DNA from: Spinacia oleracea
Taxonomy: Eukaryota; Streptophyta; Magnoliopsida; Caryophyllales; Amaranthaceae
Direction: 5' to 3'
NCBI RefSeq assembly: GCF_020520425.1
Contig: NC_079489.1
Coordinates: 15,338,001 to 15,402,000 of the forward strand
Length of the DNA: 64,000 nucleotides
In this document: in pieces, positions 1 to 12,375 of the stretch
Numbering within the stretch: the first letter of the stretch is position 1
How the letters are laid out: every line of letters starts with the position of its first letter
The notes under the pieces: model-generated
Database searches by the model: none
What the model saw: only the letters and a program-made list of their open reading frames with translations
Told to the model about the DNA's origin: nothing
Position numbers and translations under genes: made by a program

Positions 1-201
1 TATTCCTCCTCGCAAACCTATAACCCAATGCTAGAGACTTGGATTTAACCTTTATGAGACAAAACAAACAACATAAATAAAATGAAAATTACATCCGTAG
101 CAATTGTAGGTAAGTATTATCAAAGTCACCTAAAGAAAGTCAACCCTCAATTCATTCTCTTTGCATTACCATATATCGCCTATTTTCTTGAATTGCTTGA
201 T

Positions 202-325
202 ATGCGATTCAATCCTTTCGAGCGTAATTTAGCTCCAGGTAAGGAAAATCACCTTTAAATGTAGGTGCAAGACATTTTATAAGATCTTCTTCTACGCCGC
301 TTGTAGTAGTTACAACAACATCGAC
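202..325 (-). pseudogene. DHS: DHS exon 3 fragment with -1 frameshift
   Basis: On the minus strand the acceptor TTCAG is followed by codons for [20 protein letters not shown], close to the family's [20 protein letters not shown]. One T is missing near 244-250, just after GDF. In the shifted frame the expected [14 protein letters not shown] can still be read down to about 202. Beyond that the sequence no longer resembles DHS. The substitution of AGG by TSG in the conserved TTAGG stretch also argues against function. Confidence 0.85.
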
Positions 326-732
326 CTGAATATAAGCAAATACCAAACTTTTTAGTCAAATACTCCAATCTAAGAGAATAGGAAAAAAATTAGAATACTA
401 AACTATTTGTTGCATAACTGAAGGAAATAATGCCCTTGGTCCAAGTATGCATTCTATGATAAGTCTAATAAATGCGGTTCAGTATTAATTAACAAGTTAA
501 TAATTCAGTGAAATCAAGTGAGCTGAATGCCTAGCTAGAGGCCGCTTCAGTTCAAGTGGAATTAATGATATTAATCCACAGCTTACTCTTGACTGAACCC
601 GTAGGGTCACACAAATAGTACGTAAACGGATCAAGTATTTAATGGCATTAAATACTCCATCTATGAATATTCGGAATCGACGGATCTTGGTTTCAGTGGG
701 AGCTGAGATCGTCACAGGCAAGAAATGAATAC

Positions 733-1060
733 TCCGGAAACGATGATATTACCGGAAACGGAAATATGGATCGTATCGGAAATATAAATATTATCCAAGT
801 CGTAGATGTTGCCGGAAACGGAAACATGGTACGTATCGGAAAATATTATCGGAAATGGAAATATTGCCAGAATCGAAAATATTGCCGGAAACGGAAATAT
901 TGTCAGAATCGGAAATATTATCGGAATCGGAAAATCATTCCGGAAACGGAAATATTAAATATTTGTTCGAAATGGAAATTAATTCGGGAATCGGAAATAT
1001 TAAATATTGTTCGTATCGGAAATGAATTCCGGAATCGGAAATTTAATCGGAAGCGTATCG
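733..1060 (+). repeat. Degenerate CGGAAA/GGAAATATT tandem repeats in LTR
   Basis: Around twenty imperfect units alternate CGGAAACGG, GGAAATATT and CGGAATCGG. The same block recurs in the right LTR at about 10317-10644. It lies upstream of the TATA box, so it could act as an enhancer-like U3 repeat. That role is inference. Confidence 0.8.
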
Positions 1061-1488
1061 TACGAATAAGCATCGGACGAGGCCTGCCGGACGAGGGCCC
1101 AGCACGAAGCCAGGCCATCGCCCAGCAAGCCAAGCGCGCCACACGAACAGCCAAGGCCACGCCAGGCCCAGCGCAAGGCCAGGCACAGCAGGCCGAGGCA
1201 GCGCGCACAGCGCGCACAGCGCGCGCAGGAGCTACGTGGGCTTGTAGCTCGCGTAGGCCTCGCTGCGTGGGCTGCTGCTCGCACGCACGCGCATGGGCGG
1301 CCCATCGTGGCTGCCGTGTGTGTGTGCGTGAGTGTTTGTGTTCATGCACGATTCCTAAAACATGCAGAGTTCGGTTAATGATTAAATTCCTAATTCTATT
1401 AGATAAATTAATTAATTAGAGTTCTTGTAGGATTCTAGGTTTAATTAATTTTTATGTGGATAGGATTCCAATTCCCTTTCCATACCCC

Positions 1489-1496
1489 TATAAATA
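1489..1496 (+). promoter_or_regulatory. LTR TATA box (5' copy)
   Basis: TATAAATA follows the context CCATACCCC and is the only strong TATA element in the LTR. The matching copy in the right LTR is at 11073-11080. Transcription would start some 30 bp downstream, marking the U3/R boundary. Confidence 0.65.
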
Positions 1497-1853
1497 TGTG
1501 GCCTGGGTTCACAATTTATAACGAGTTTAAAAAGTATTCAAAGTGAGTTTTTGAGAGAAAAATTCAATCACACATCTTGCTCAAAAGTGCCGAAAATTCT
1601 AGTACCTTAAGGGCGATTCTAGTTGGTCAATCTTAAGGCGGATCCGGACGTGCTGTGGACTATCTACGGAGGGACGACACTTGGAGTCCTAAAGACTTGT
1701 TCTTGTTCGGTTCGGGCGCAGCTAGGGAAGGCACGCAACAAAGAGTATGCATCTAAATTATGCTATATGATTATGTGTAAATAATATGTATTCCTGGGTT
1801 AATGGTTGTTTCCGCATGATTTATGTAATATCATATGTATCATAACCTAACAG

Positions 1854-1867
1854 TGGTATCACGAGCC
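1854..1867 (+). other. Primer binding site
   Basis: TGGTATCACGAGCC starts two bases after the LTR end. It matches the 3' end of initiator methionine tRNA (TGGTATCAGAGCC) apart from one extra base, the usual primer of plant copia elements. Confidence 0.75.
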
Positions 1868-2639
1868 CCTTATTATTTTCATAATCTAATTTGCATAAAC
1901 ATGGTTAAATATTACAAATTTGCAAGAATTAAAAGGGGTGATTAATTTTCGTAATTGTTAATTAATTGCAAATTGCGTTAATTTAATTATACGTACGCAG
2001 CTTTTCGGCATTTTCTTCGTTACTCATCCAAATCGAGTGATTTTTGTGTCAATTCCGCATGTAAAAGGCATTCTAAAATTTTGACAAAAATAGTATTTTT
2101 CTGCCGAACCCAGAATTCTCAAATTCGAAGCCTAACTATGACTTTTCGAAGGTTTTAGTTTTTCGAATGCAAAATTTTGTAAATTTAAGATGTTAAATTA
2201 AATATTTGCGATTCTTGTTGATAAATCTTGAATTTTTGATTGACCTACTGTATATGTTTAACAAGTTTGAATGCCTAGCCTTGTTAATTATGCAATCTAA
2301 TTTGTAATTATGATTAATTTGTTGAAAATTAGAATAATTTAGAATTAATTTGATTTTCATAATTAATTATAATTTAATTAGAAACCTATGATTAAAAACC
2401 ACCATAAAAATTGTAAATTTATGATAAATTTTAAATTTTTATGACCTAGACTTGAATCCATGTAAATCGGAAATCAATTGAATAATAAATTTCGATTTTT
2501 CGCCCTAAAATTATGAAATTAATATTATTTATTAATTTGTCATTAATTTTAAATATAAATTTTAAATTTTTATGCGATTCGTTCATAAAACTTGCACGCA
2601 CAAAGCAATGGACGCTTCGTGTTACCCTTAAGGGGTGTT

Positions 2640-3130
2640 GTATAGTGCGGGCATGCGACGACGAGCAAGGGAGCTCGTCGCCCGTGCGGCACGAATGCAA
2701 TGAGCAAGGGCGTGGTGCACGAGCACAAGGCAGCAGCCCTGCCTTGTGTCGTTGGCCACGAGCTATGAACAAATGGGCATGGGCGAAAGGCAAGCCAAGG
2801 CAGTCGCGTGTGGGCAGCAAGCGAGTTGCGCCACAACGCGCACTGCCTCGCGCAAGAGCGCGCAGCCTCGCGCGCAGCGAGCGCAAGCTCGCGTGCCACG
2901 AGCGCTGCGCCCAGCGTTGCTCGCGCGCCTAGCGAGCGATGTCGCGCGCACATCGAGCGATGGCTCGCGCGCACAACGAGCAATGGCTCGCGCGCACAGC
3001 GAGCGCTGGCGAGCGCGCACTGCGAGCGATGGCTCGCGTGCGACGAGCGCTGGCGCGCGCGCAGCGAGCACCACAACGTGCGATGGCTTGCGATTGGTAG
3101 AGCAGCAGCTATGCGACGAGCGCATGAGCT
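2640..3130 (+). repeat. GC-rich degenerate repeat in copia leader
   Basis: The stretch is rich in GCGAGCG, GGCTCGCGCG and GCGCGCA motifs in short irregular tandem units. It stands out from the AT-rich interior. Long open frames exist on both strands only because the sequence is GC-rich. I see no protein family in them. Confidence 0.75.
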
Positions 3131-3159
3131 GCGCGCATATGGCCAGCAATGGCTGTATG

Positions 3160-3707
3160 TAGAGCTATCAAAAATCGACCCGACCCGAAAACCGACCCGA
3201 ACCCGACCCGAAATTACTGGGTCCTGAACAAGATTTTGTGACCCGTAACCCGATTTTATCCGAACCCGAACAACCCGAAAAGGAATGGGTCAAAACCCGA
3301 TCGAACCCTTTTTAGACCCGACCGATTGAAAATCATTGTATTTATAGTAATAAATGAGATTATGAGAAAATTTAAGCATAAGAGACACGTTGTTTTTACT
3401 ATTGTTCTGTGTAATATGATTTTAATTTGAATTATACGCCATTTTATGATTGAATTTGACAAAATATAAACTTTCGTAGGAAAATTTGTTAACTTGTGCC
3501 AATATTTTGTATATTTTTCACCTAAATTAATGAAAATATAATGCGCGTTTTAAAATCTCTCAACCCGTTGGGTCGACCCGAACCCGAAAGTTCTGGGTCT
3601 TGAACAAGCATTTGTAAACCCGAACCCGAAATTGACTGACCCGATTCAACCCGAACCCGAAAGTAAATTTTTACAACCCGACCCGACCGACCCGTTTGAC
3701 AGGTCTA
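3160..3707 (+). mobile_element. Non-autonomous hAT-like MITE nested in copia interior
   Basis: The 548-bp element has terminal inverted repeats: TAGAGCTATCAAAA at the left and, read inward from the right, TAGACCTGTCAAAC. It is flanked by a perfect 8-bp target duplication GCTGTATG (3152-3159 and 3708-3715). TAG...CTA ends and 8-bp duplications are hAT hallmarks. The subterminal regions are dense in CCCGACCCGAA units in both orientations. No transposase is encoded. Confidence 0.9.
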
Positions 3708-3715
3708 GCTGTATG

Positions 3716-6700
3716 CGTGCGGCCCATGGGCGTGCAATGCGTAGGGTGTTTGCGTTACGATTAGATCGTTTTGAATGTTTAATTTGAAAATTTCAGTTCA
3801 CGTAATTTTAATTAATTTTAAAATTAATAATTTAAATTATTTTCTTGGATTTTAATTTTGAATATTGTAATTATAATAAATGTTATTTATTCTAGTTATT
3901 TTACTAAAATTAAAATCATGAATTAATTTAAATAACGACTGAAATTAAATTAAACTTTTTGGATTCAATTATAAATTTATATGAGCTTTAAATTTTAATT
4001 AAAATTGTATGTTTCCGGTTAGACTAGAAATACATTTTTATGTTTAAAATTAGTAAAGCATATGAATTTATTGGTTTAAGTGGGAGCGCTTTTTAGTCAT
4101 AAACTCTTGATTAGGTCTACAAATCCTTAAGGTTAAAACAACTTGATTAGAATTAATAAGGACTGAATAATTGGTAGATTATTGGTTCCCTTGATTAATT
4201 GCTGCAAATGTTTACGTGATGCATAATGTGTTTTACTAACCAGCTATGTGGGCCATTCATGATAATGAATGGGTGAATGGTATATATATTGTATATGTAC
4301 TGTTTTGCAGGTTATGAAGTGACTAGTATGGCCCAAATAGGATAGAAAATATGGTCTGTGTACCATTAATTTGAATGTAATTGGTCTAAAGTACCAAAGT
4401 TATTTTTCAATTCAAATATGGTCTGCGAACCATCAAATAGTTGTAATTAGTTATAGCTTATCCTATTTGAAGAAAATGGTGCCTCCCACGGAGATTTTCA
4501 AGACGGACTTTGAAGTCAAAGCTTCAAGATGAAGTCGGGCCATACTAGATCACATTTAATCTTATGCATGTTTTAAGTTATTTATTGCTTTTAAATATGT
4601 CTTAAAATGAATGAGATCAAAAGCTTGATTATGTTGCATGATTAAGGATTTTAGTTCACTTAAAATCTAACCAACATAGTAAGAGCCTTAAGTTCCAAAC
4701 TTAAAAATTGAGTTAAAAGGTGCCATGCCAAAATATACACTTGCTTGGATATCCTTTACATCAATCTAGTAATAGTTTTCGCTCAGCGAGGTGTTACTTA
4801 TTGGTCCTAAAGGGGCAAGGTACACAAATAATTGTGAGTACATGTTAGTTTTGGTGAAACTCAACGATATAAGTAAGGAGTCCTTTTATGTCGTGGCAAA
4901 ATCGATAGGTTTACCTAATAAGTTCTTAGACGTACCTATCAACCAAGAATAGTTTCTAGACTATTAGCAAAAGGCTTTTGCTTACCTAAGATGTTTTAGG
5001 ATTAAGTCGACAAACTGTGCTTAGTTCTTCAATGATTTTAGGGTCTTGGAATCATTTTATTCACACCTGCCGGAACAATAAAATCGAATAAAATGCTAAT
5101 AACTTGTTTGAATTGCATGGTTGCTTTAATTTCAAGTTATTATTCATGATAAATGTTTAGACTTTGCATGCTTCAATGTATGTTTTAATTATTGTTTATA
5201 ATTAAATATCTTGCACTGCAATAAATCCTTTTAGAAAGGTAACAGTAAATTTCCTCGATTGGTAGTGAATCCAAGAACGATTCACGGAAAAGAGAGAAAA
5301 TGAGCAATTTAAAATGTACGTTTCTTATATCGACTTTTATGGTTGTTTTCGAATATCAAAATCGAATGGCAAACCAATTGGTGCTTGTGAATTCAAAATA
5401 CACTGTAGTTTTGAGATCATAAAGCATTGAGTTTAATACGCTCAGCTTTACCAATAGTTAACAACCTAATATCTTTGTCCATTTAATTCTCGAATGAGTC
5501 TAAGTCCCTAGACATTCGAATAGATCGATGCTTAGAGAACTTTAGAAGCTTCTGGTAAGATCATCTAGTTGAAACTTAATATTCAACATAAATTAAATGG
5601 TAAGAACCTTGTTGGGGTGACATTGGACATGTCTAACAAAGTATAAAAGTCAACACTAAAGAATTCAATTCTTAAGACTATAAGAAAGGGTACAAGAAAT
5701 AGGAAAACGAGGAACAAATGAAAGGAATTTACGATTCCGTTTCTACCTATAAGTTTATGTTTAAAGAGAAGTGACCTAGCAATCAAACTTCCTTGGTATC
5801 ATATACCGCTTGAGGTTCTTACTTCGGTAATAACTCAAACAATGGAAGCTAGGATACACTAATGACCTACAAGTGGGAAATGAAGCATGGCATTGCTACA
5901 TTAATTGTAGGGTCATCTAGTTTGTTTTAAGTCCTTTCAAAGGCTGGAACTTAATGGCTATTTTGTTCCATAATCAACATACCTAAATTTCTGTTTTCAA
6001 ACACAGAAAGACTCACATTCAAGAAAAACAAAAACAATGTTTGTTTGTTTATTTGAATGAAATGGTCAATTACAGGTTGAGTCAATATGCTTGATTAAAA
6101 CAAACAACTCTTTAAAGAACTTTACTAGGTTCAAATCAACCCCTTGATTTGAGTTCCACTAATATTTGGCATTGTTGCTTAGACCATATCAACAAATTAA
6201 CATTCAAAAGCTCTATTTTGATGGACTTTTGAAAGTTGGTTGATTTCTAGATCAACTTAAGACAAGCTAGTCTTACTTGTTGAAAGTAACAAAAGATATG
6301 AACTATTGTTAGAACGCCTAGACAATAGAGTTCAAAGCTAAAGAAAGATTTTATGACTTTATTATGGATTTGAGTGAATATAGGTTTATTTACTCAAATG
6401 TGATATAAGTTGAATCTGTTTGGCTAGTTCAAAGATTCAGAAGTATAAAATCCACTTGGCAAGAAATCATAAAGATCTAGGTTAGATCATGTTGATGATT
6501 ACTTGAGACCAAATATGATCATCAATGATTGTGTGTTGTAATTTCACAATCTAGGTCCATAAGATATGGCATATCGTAGTTGGAATAATCGAAGTCAATT
6601 AGTACTTGATTCGATCAATGATGAATCATAAAGACTTTTCCTATAATTTCTAAAACAAAATGCTCAACTACCACCAAACTAAACCAAATTCGTCAAAGCT

Positions 6701-7456
6701 ATTGAAAAGTAATTTCAGGATATCTTTTCAATTATATATATCTAAAGAGTTGCTAAACTCAGTGGGAGCTTAGTGTTTGTTATTCAACAAACTAAGGCCC
6801 AAGACTAGATATATGTTTCATTGTGATTTATTCAAATGAGACACAAGGGTATTGTTTCTACCACGAATTTTTGAGAACATAATGTTTGTTTGCTCGAAAT
6901 GATGTCCTTTTGGAGATTCGTTTCCAAAATGACAAGTGGGAGAAAAAGACCTCGAAAGTCTTCGAGGCGAACAACAAACATAAACGGACATTCCGGAGGC
7001 TTTTCGAAGTGCTTCAGAAAATCCGAACTTATTCTGTAAGGACTTTACAAGTGGCTTTAAAGAATAGACATCTCTTAGAAGACTTTACAAGTGCTTCAAG
7101 GAGAACAGAATATTCAAAGGACTTTTAAGTGGCTATTGATATTCTATTGTTTGATGTTCTATACCCAAGTAGGCATAGAATTCAAGTCACTGAAACTATG
7201 AGATTCTTCTATTAGATAGTGAAGAAACATAGAGATCAGGTCAATGAAACTATGAGATTCTTCTATTAAATAGTGAAGAAACCTACAACTTGCAGTCAAA
7301 CTATTATCATGTAGATTAATGAGTTTGTGACCTGTAAGAAAGCTATGACGAAACCCAGATTCCCTAAAATGGTTAGAGGCCATATATAGACTCAAATATT
7401 TTAGATGGTTAAAGGCCATAAAACATAACCAATGTTTTGATGACAAAATTGAAATT
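3716..7456 (+). other. Copia interior without recognisable coding sequence
   Basis: This AT-rich stretch would normally hold gag, protease and integrase. Stops are frequent in all frames and I recognise no zinc knuckle or integrase motif. Short GTGGGAG purine tracts occur at several points. A 54-bp direct duplication sits at about 7191-7300. Confidence 0.6.
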
Positions 7457-7669
7457 TTGTTGATTTGCAAGAATAGTTTCACACCTATTGGTTGCAAGTT
7501 TGTTTTAAGGATAAAAACCATCAAACATGAAATTGTGTTCACACACAAAGCTAGATTAGTTGCTAAAGGTTACAAGCAAATTCACGGCGTGGATTGTGTT
7601 GAAACCTCATGCATAATCGTAATGCTCAAGTCTATAATTCAAGCAATGATTGCATATTGGTACATATGA
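7457..7669 (+). pseudogene. Remnant of copia reverse transcriptase
   Basis: The frame reads PIGCKFVLRIKT and then KARLVAKGYKQIHGVD, the well-known start of the Ty1/copia reverse transcriptase domain (consensus PIGCKWVFKIK and KARLVAKGYxQxxGxD). It continues to LKSIIQAMIA and then stops, before the catalytic YVDD motif. It shares the orientation of the surrounding LTRs, confirming copia class and strand. Confidence 0.85.
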
Positions 7670-9988
7670 CAATTGGATGACAAAACATCTTCCTCAATCA
7701 AATGTTGGAAGAAACTATGTACATGGTATGTCATAGAATTTGTGGATCCAAATAAATGCTTGAAAAGGAAAGCTAGCTTATAAAATCTAAGTACAGATTT
7801 AAGCAAGCAATTGGGAATTGGAAATGTATTTTAGTGAAGCTAATAAGTATTTTAGTTTCATAAAATGTACATGATTCTTACAGATATATAAGAAGTTTAG
7901 TGGGAGTACATAAAACTTAATTGGTCCTATGTGTATCACACACATATCTCTCTATTGTGAAATAACATTCAAATGCTAATAACTTAAGGTTTGAAATTAT
8001 TCATCAATGTTGGACCAAGGCGAAACTTAGTGCATACTGGGTATTAAGATCTATTTACAAAGATCTTATATTAATGTTTTGGATTAAGTAATGGCATTTA
8101 CTGAATCAAACACGAAAGTCTCCATTGGAGATATTCGACCCATGTGAATAAATCTAAGTAAAAGAATGTTTGAACTATGTATAAGCATTTACTAAGTTAA
8201 CATCAAAGAATCTAATGAGATTCTTCACCTATATTATATGTCAAAGAATTTAGCTGGATTCAGTATCTACTGAAATTGAATGAGCTAAAGTTACATGAAT
8301 AGAATTCAATTGGGAATTATTCTGCAAAAGAATTTATCATGTATGATATAATATGAGGATCGCCAAAAACGTATCGTATGACTTTAGGCATGACGAACAT
8401 ATACCAATCTCTATTGATCTAAGTGAAGACCAATTAGATTGAGATCAAGAAAAACTTATGGTACTTGAAAAGGTACATAGGATTACTTCTTGATTCAAGG
8501 AAATAAAGATATGCTAAATATTGATGCTACACGCATAAACACTGGCAAAGGATCAAGCAAGATTCCTTTGAAGTTAACCATTGACAAGGACGAGCTATAG
8601 AGCATTGTGTTTTGAAATGGCAACATGGATTGGAGACCATGAGTTGTTGCGTGGGAAATTAAATATTAATTTCTATGTTCTAAGATACAGTTGGAAAGTC
8701 TTCCACATATCTGTGAACTGCTTGGATAAGCAAATCCAAACAAAGCATCACTAGCAACCTAAACAGTTGAAGTAAAAGTAATTATTGCCTAAGAAGCAAT
8801 AAAACAGGGTTGTTTAAAGTTCTTCACTGAACTTGGGTAGATCACCTATCTGCTGGCTTGATGGTTCTTCATTGAAAAATGCGTAGAACCACTCTTGAAG
8901 CAAGAAAAACGTCTGCTAACTTGATGGTTCTTCATTGCAAAATGAGTAAAACCACCATCGAAGTAAGAAAGACTAGATCACATAATAAACAAACTCGAAA
9001 AGATCTTATCATCATATCTCAAAGAACATTCGATGAAAAGGATATTAAGATTGGCAAAGCATGATAACTAAACCTATGCAACAAGTGAGAAGCAATACTC
9101 ACGTTGTAGCACTGGAAATCAAGCATAGCTTTGAATTCCATGAATTGTTTTAGAAGATGGGTTTGAGGCCCATGGTTATAAAACATTGGGGTTGAACATT
9201 TATCATATATGAAATGTATTTTCATATTCCATTTAATCTTGGTTTAGTATTAAATGATGAGTCCCTTCAAATTTGACGATATATTCAAGATAGACTGTCA
9301 GGACCAGTCCTGTGACTAAGAAATGTCTATCAAGTGAACTTGAAAGTCAAAGATTGAAAATGGTCCCTAGTCGGAGTTTTCTATAAAATTGGACGCATAG
9401 AAAACGTTAGACGATTAGAATGCAAGATGACTAGTAGTTCTGTTTCTTGAACTATGTGGACATGGCAATGTCATAATCATTTGCATAGATACTTACTTTG
9501 GGAAGACTAGTATCGGACAAGACCTATGAAACTTTACTGTAAGAGATGAAAATCTGTCATAAGTAAATTTCATTAAATTATTAGACACTAAATCCTCAAT
9601 ACCTGAGTGATTTGAGATTACTTGTTTGAGAACTGGTTGCTTTGACGTTGACCAACCGTCGCACCGTAAAAGGAGGCTATAAAGGCAACGCTCAGGTAAT
9701 CACCTATCAAACGAAGTCAAATCTCAAGATCGCAAGATTGGGATTGTCCTCCCATAAATCGGGATGAGATGCTTAAAAGTTGTACAAGGCCACTCGGAAA
9801 GCTAGAAACTGTGAAATGCATGGCCGTGCTCGGATGAATCATAGGCTATGATTATCTGTTTATTTGATCAGTTGAACTCTGAAACCGAGGAACACCTCTG
9901 GACATAATAAGGATGACAACTCTTACCTTATGTTCAAGAGCAAGCATCGAGCGACAAAGGAATTAGGAAATGCACACTTGTCCCTAAG
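7670..9988 (+). other. Copia 3' interior, no ORF
   Basis: No intact coding frame or catalytic motif was found in this AT-rich stretch. A 62-bp direct duplication (TTGATGGTTCTTCATTG recurring at 8859 and 8921) is visible. The stretch ends in the polypurine tract. Confidence 0.5.
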
Positions 9989-10002
9989 GACAAGTGGGAG
10001 AC
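9989..10002 (+). other. Polypurine tract
   Basis: GACAAGTGGGAGAC lies immediately 5' of the right LTR. AAGTGGGAG is a typical plant copia polypurine tract for plus-strand DNA priming. Confidence 0.75.
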
Positions 10003-11436
10003 TGAAGGAAATAATGCCCTTGGTCCAAGTATGCATTCTATGATAAGTCTAATAAATGCGGTTCAGTATTAATTAACAAGTTAATAATTCAGTGAGATCA
10101 AGTGAGCTGAATGCCTAGCTAGAGGCCGCTTCAGTTCAAGTGGAATTAATGATATTAATCCACAGCTTACTCTTGACTGAACCCGTAGGGTCACACAAAT
10201 AGTACGTAAACGGATCAAGTATTTAATGGCATTAAATACTCCATCTATGAATATTCGGAATCGACGGATCTTGGTTTCAGTGGGAGCTGAGATCGTCACA
10301 GGCAAGAAATGAATACTCCGGAAACGATGATATTACCGGAAACGGAAATATGGATCGTATCGGAAATATAAATATTATCCAAGTCGTAGATGTTGCCGGA
10401 AACGGAAACATGGTACGTATCGGAAAATATTATCGGAAATGGAAATATTGCCAGAATCGGAAATATTGCCGGAAACGGAAATATTGTCAGAATCGGAAAT
10501 ATTATCGGAATCGGAAAATAATTCCGGAAACGGAAATATTAAATATTTGTTCGAAACAGAAATTAATTCCGGAATCGGAAATATTAAATATTGTTCGTAT
10601 CGGAAATGAATTCCGGAATCGGAAATTTAATCGGAAGCGTATCGTACGAATAAGCATCGGACGAGGCCTGCCTGACGAGGGCCCAGCACGAAGCCAGGCC
10701 ATCGCCCAGCAAGCCAAGCGCGCCACACGAACAGCCAAGGCCACGCCAGGCCCAGCGCAAGGCCAGGCCCAGCAGGCCGAGGCAGCGCGCACAGCGCGCG
10801 CAGCGCGCGCAGGAGCTACGTGGGCTTGTAGCTCGCGTAGGCCTCGCTGCGTGGGCTGCTGCTCGCACGCACGCGCATGGGCGGCCCATCGTGGCTGCCG
10901 TGTGTGTGTGCGTGAGTGTTTGTGTTCATGCACGATTCCTAAAACATGCAGAGTTCGGTTAATGATTAAATTCCTAATTCTATTAGATAAATTAATTAAT
11001 TAGAGTTCTTGTAGGATTCTAGGTTTAATTAATTTGTATCTGAATAGGATTCCAATTCCCTTTCCATACCCCTATAAATATGTGGCCTGGGTTCACAATT
11101 TATAACGAGTTTAAAAAGTATTCAAAGTGAGTTTTTGAGAGAAAAATTCAATCACACATCTTGCTCAAAAGTGCCGAAAATTCTAGTACCTTAAGGGCGA
11201 TTCTAGTTGGTCAATCTTAAGGCGGATCCGGACGTGCTGTGGACTATCTACGGAGGGACGACACTTGGAGTCCTAAAGACTTGTTCTTGTTCGGTTCGGG
11301 CGCAACTAGGGAAGGCACGCAACAAAGAGTATGCATCTAAATTATGCTATATGATTATGTGTAAATAATATGTATTCCTGGGTTAATGGTTGTTTCCGCA
11401 TGATTTATGTAATATCATATGTATCATAACCTAACA
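10003..11436 (+). repeat. 3' LTR of copia element
   Basis: This 1434-bp copy differs from the left LTR at roughly 13 sites, with no length change. Its TATAAATA is at 11073-11080. It is followed by ATAAC, matching the bases before the left LTR. Confidence 0.95.
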
Positions 11437-11441
11437 ATAAC

Positions 11442-12375
11442 ATGGTCATGATACTATGATAAAGTACAGAGACGTATAGTGTGTGCAAAACGCAGCTTTC
11501 AATTGACAGTTCAAATGGCTGAAAATAGCTAAGAGAAATAATTAATCAATAATTCAAATTAGATAGACTACACAGTATTTTATGCTTCGAATCATGATCA
11601 ACAGCCACAATTTATGTTTTTGACAGACCTACAGAGTATCAAACCAGAAATTCGGCAAAGAACAGAAAATCAAATCCAAGATTTGTTCAGAGAATTCTAC
11701 TCTTTTGGTTTCTCCTTGTCTTTTTGTGTTTGAATAACTACTTTCCAAAGTCTGATATTAGTTCATGGAAAGCATTTCGCGAGCAACAAAACTTAAGGAG
11801 TGAAGGGTTCCCCTGAAGAAAAAGAAAAACAAACTATATTATTTCATTAACACTACCTCCCAGCAACAAAAGTAATGTGCAGAATGGTTCCTTAGCCCCT
11901 CCTTTAACTAAATTTCCTCCCAACTTGTTACCTTATAAACGGATAAAAAACAACAACTCCAACATGTGACAACCATTATTATAGCCATTCTAAGTCTTTC
12001 TGGCATCACAATGATACAGCCGAACTATAAAGAGCGAGGGAATGTAATTGCGGGTGTTTGAATTAATGGCTCACTTCCTGCCTTCTTATCGAACAACATA
12101 AGTTCCCCCTCAAAAAAAATCAAACCACAGAAGTGCAATCTCTGTGCAAGCATGTTATTTTCCATTCTATTGTTTTACGTAAATCTTATACATCTATCCC
12201 CTAAACAAGACTACAAGAGTACCCAAGAAAATATTAAGCACTTAATCTACAGAAAGATATAGCTGGAAGTCTGGAACAGCCAAGTCCACATCTCTTTTCA
12301 TGTTCAAATGAGAAAAAAACAGGAAAAAAAAAATTAAAACAAAGCATATTAGAAAAACTTTGAAGGTTATCTCAC
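11442..12375 (-). other. Remaining DHS intron 2 sequence
   Basis: This stretch between the transposon and the exon 2 donor is non-coding. I found no DHS exon or other gene in it. Confidence 0.6.

Larger units (their letters stand above)
419..1852 (+). repeat. 5' LTR of copia element
   Basis: The LTR has TG...CA ends and is 1434 bp long, the same as the right LTR. It contains a tandem region based on CGGAAACGGAAATATT (about 733-1060), a GC-rich segment rich in GCGCGC and CCAGGC (about 1080-1330) and a TATA box near 1489. Short ORFs in it are repeats of low-complexity sequence, not genes. Confidence 0.95.
419..11436 (+). mobile_element. Ty1/copia LTR retrotransposon, complete but coding-defective
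   Basis: Two 1434-bp direct LTRs (419-1852 and 10003-11436) begin TGAAGG and end CTAACA. They are flanked by the 5-bp target duplication ATAAC at 414-418 and 11437-11441. An initiator-Met-type primer site follows the left LTR and a purine tract AAGTGGGAGA precedes the right LTR. By eye the LTRs differ at about 13 positions (about 99% identical), so insertion was recent. The 8.15-kb interior has no long ORF. The only clear coding trace is a reverse transcriptase remnant at 7457-7669. This suggests a non-autonomous element mobilised by proteins supplied in trans. It lies in intron 2 of the DHS pseudogene, transcribed opposite to it. Confidence 0.95.

Noticed and set aside
766..1419. 217-residue ORF in the LTR, repeated at 10350-11003
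   Set aside because: It is present in both LTRs only because they are identical copies. It consists of repeat-derived Arg/Lys text and Ala-rich low-complexity text, with no domain and an opposing ORF on the other strand.
2446..3227. Several overlapping ORFs on both strands
   Set aside because: They lie in GC-rich degenerate repeats and encode Ala/Arg/Ser-rich text in all frames. Long frames here reflect base composition.
3160..3707. Interstitial telomere repeat
   Set aside because: The CCCGACCCGAA units are not the plant CCCTAAA telomere repeat, and the block has hAT-type termini and an 8-bp duplication.
6886..7128. 80-residue ORF in the copia interior
   Set aside because: No similarity to gag, protease or integrase that I can recognise. 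It is short and flanked by stops.
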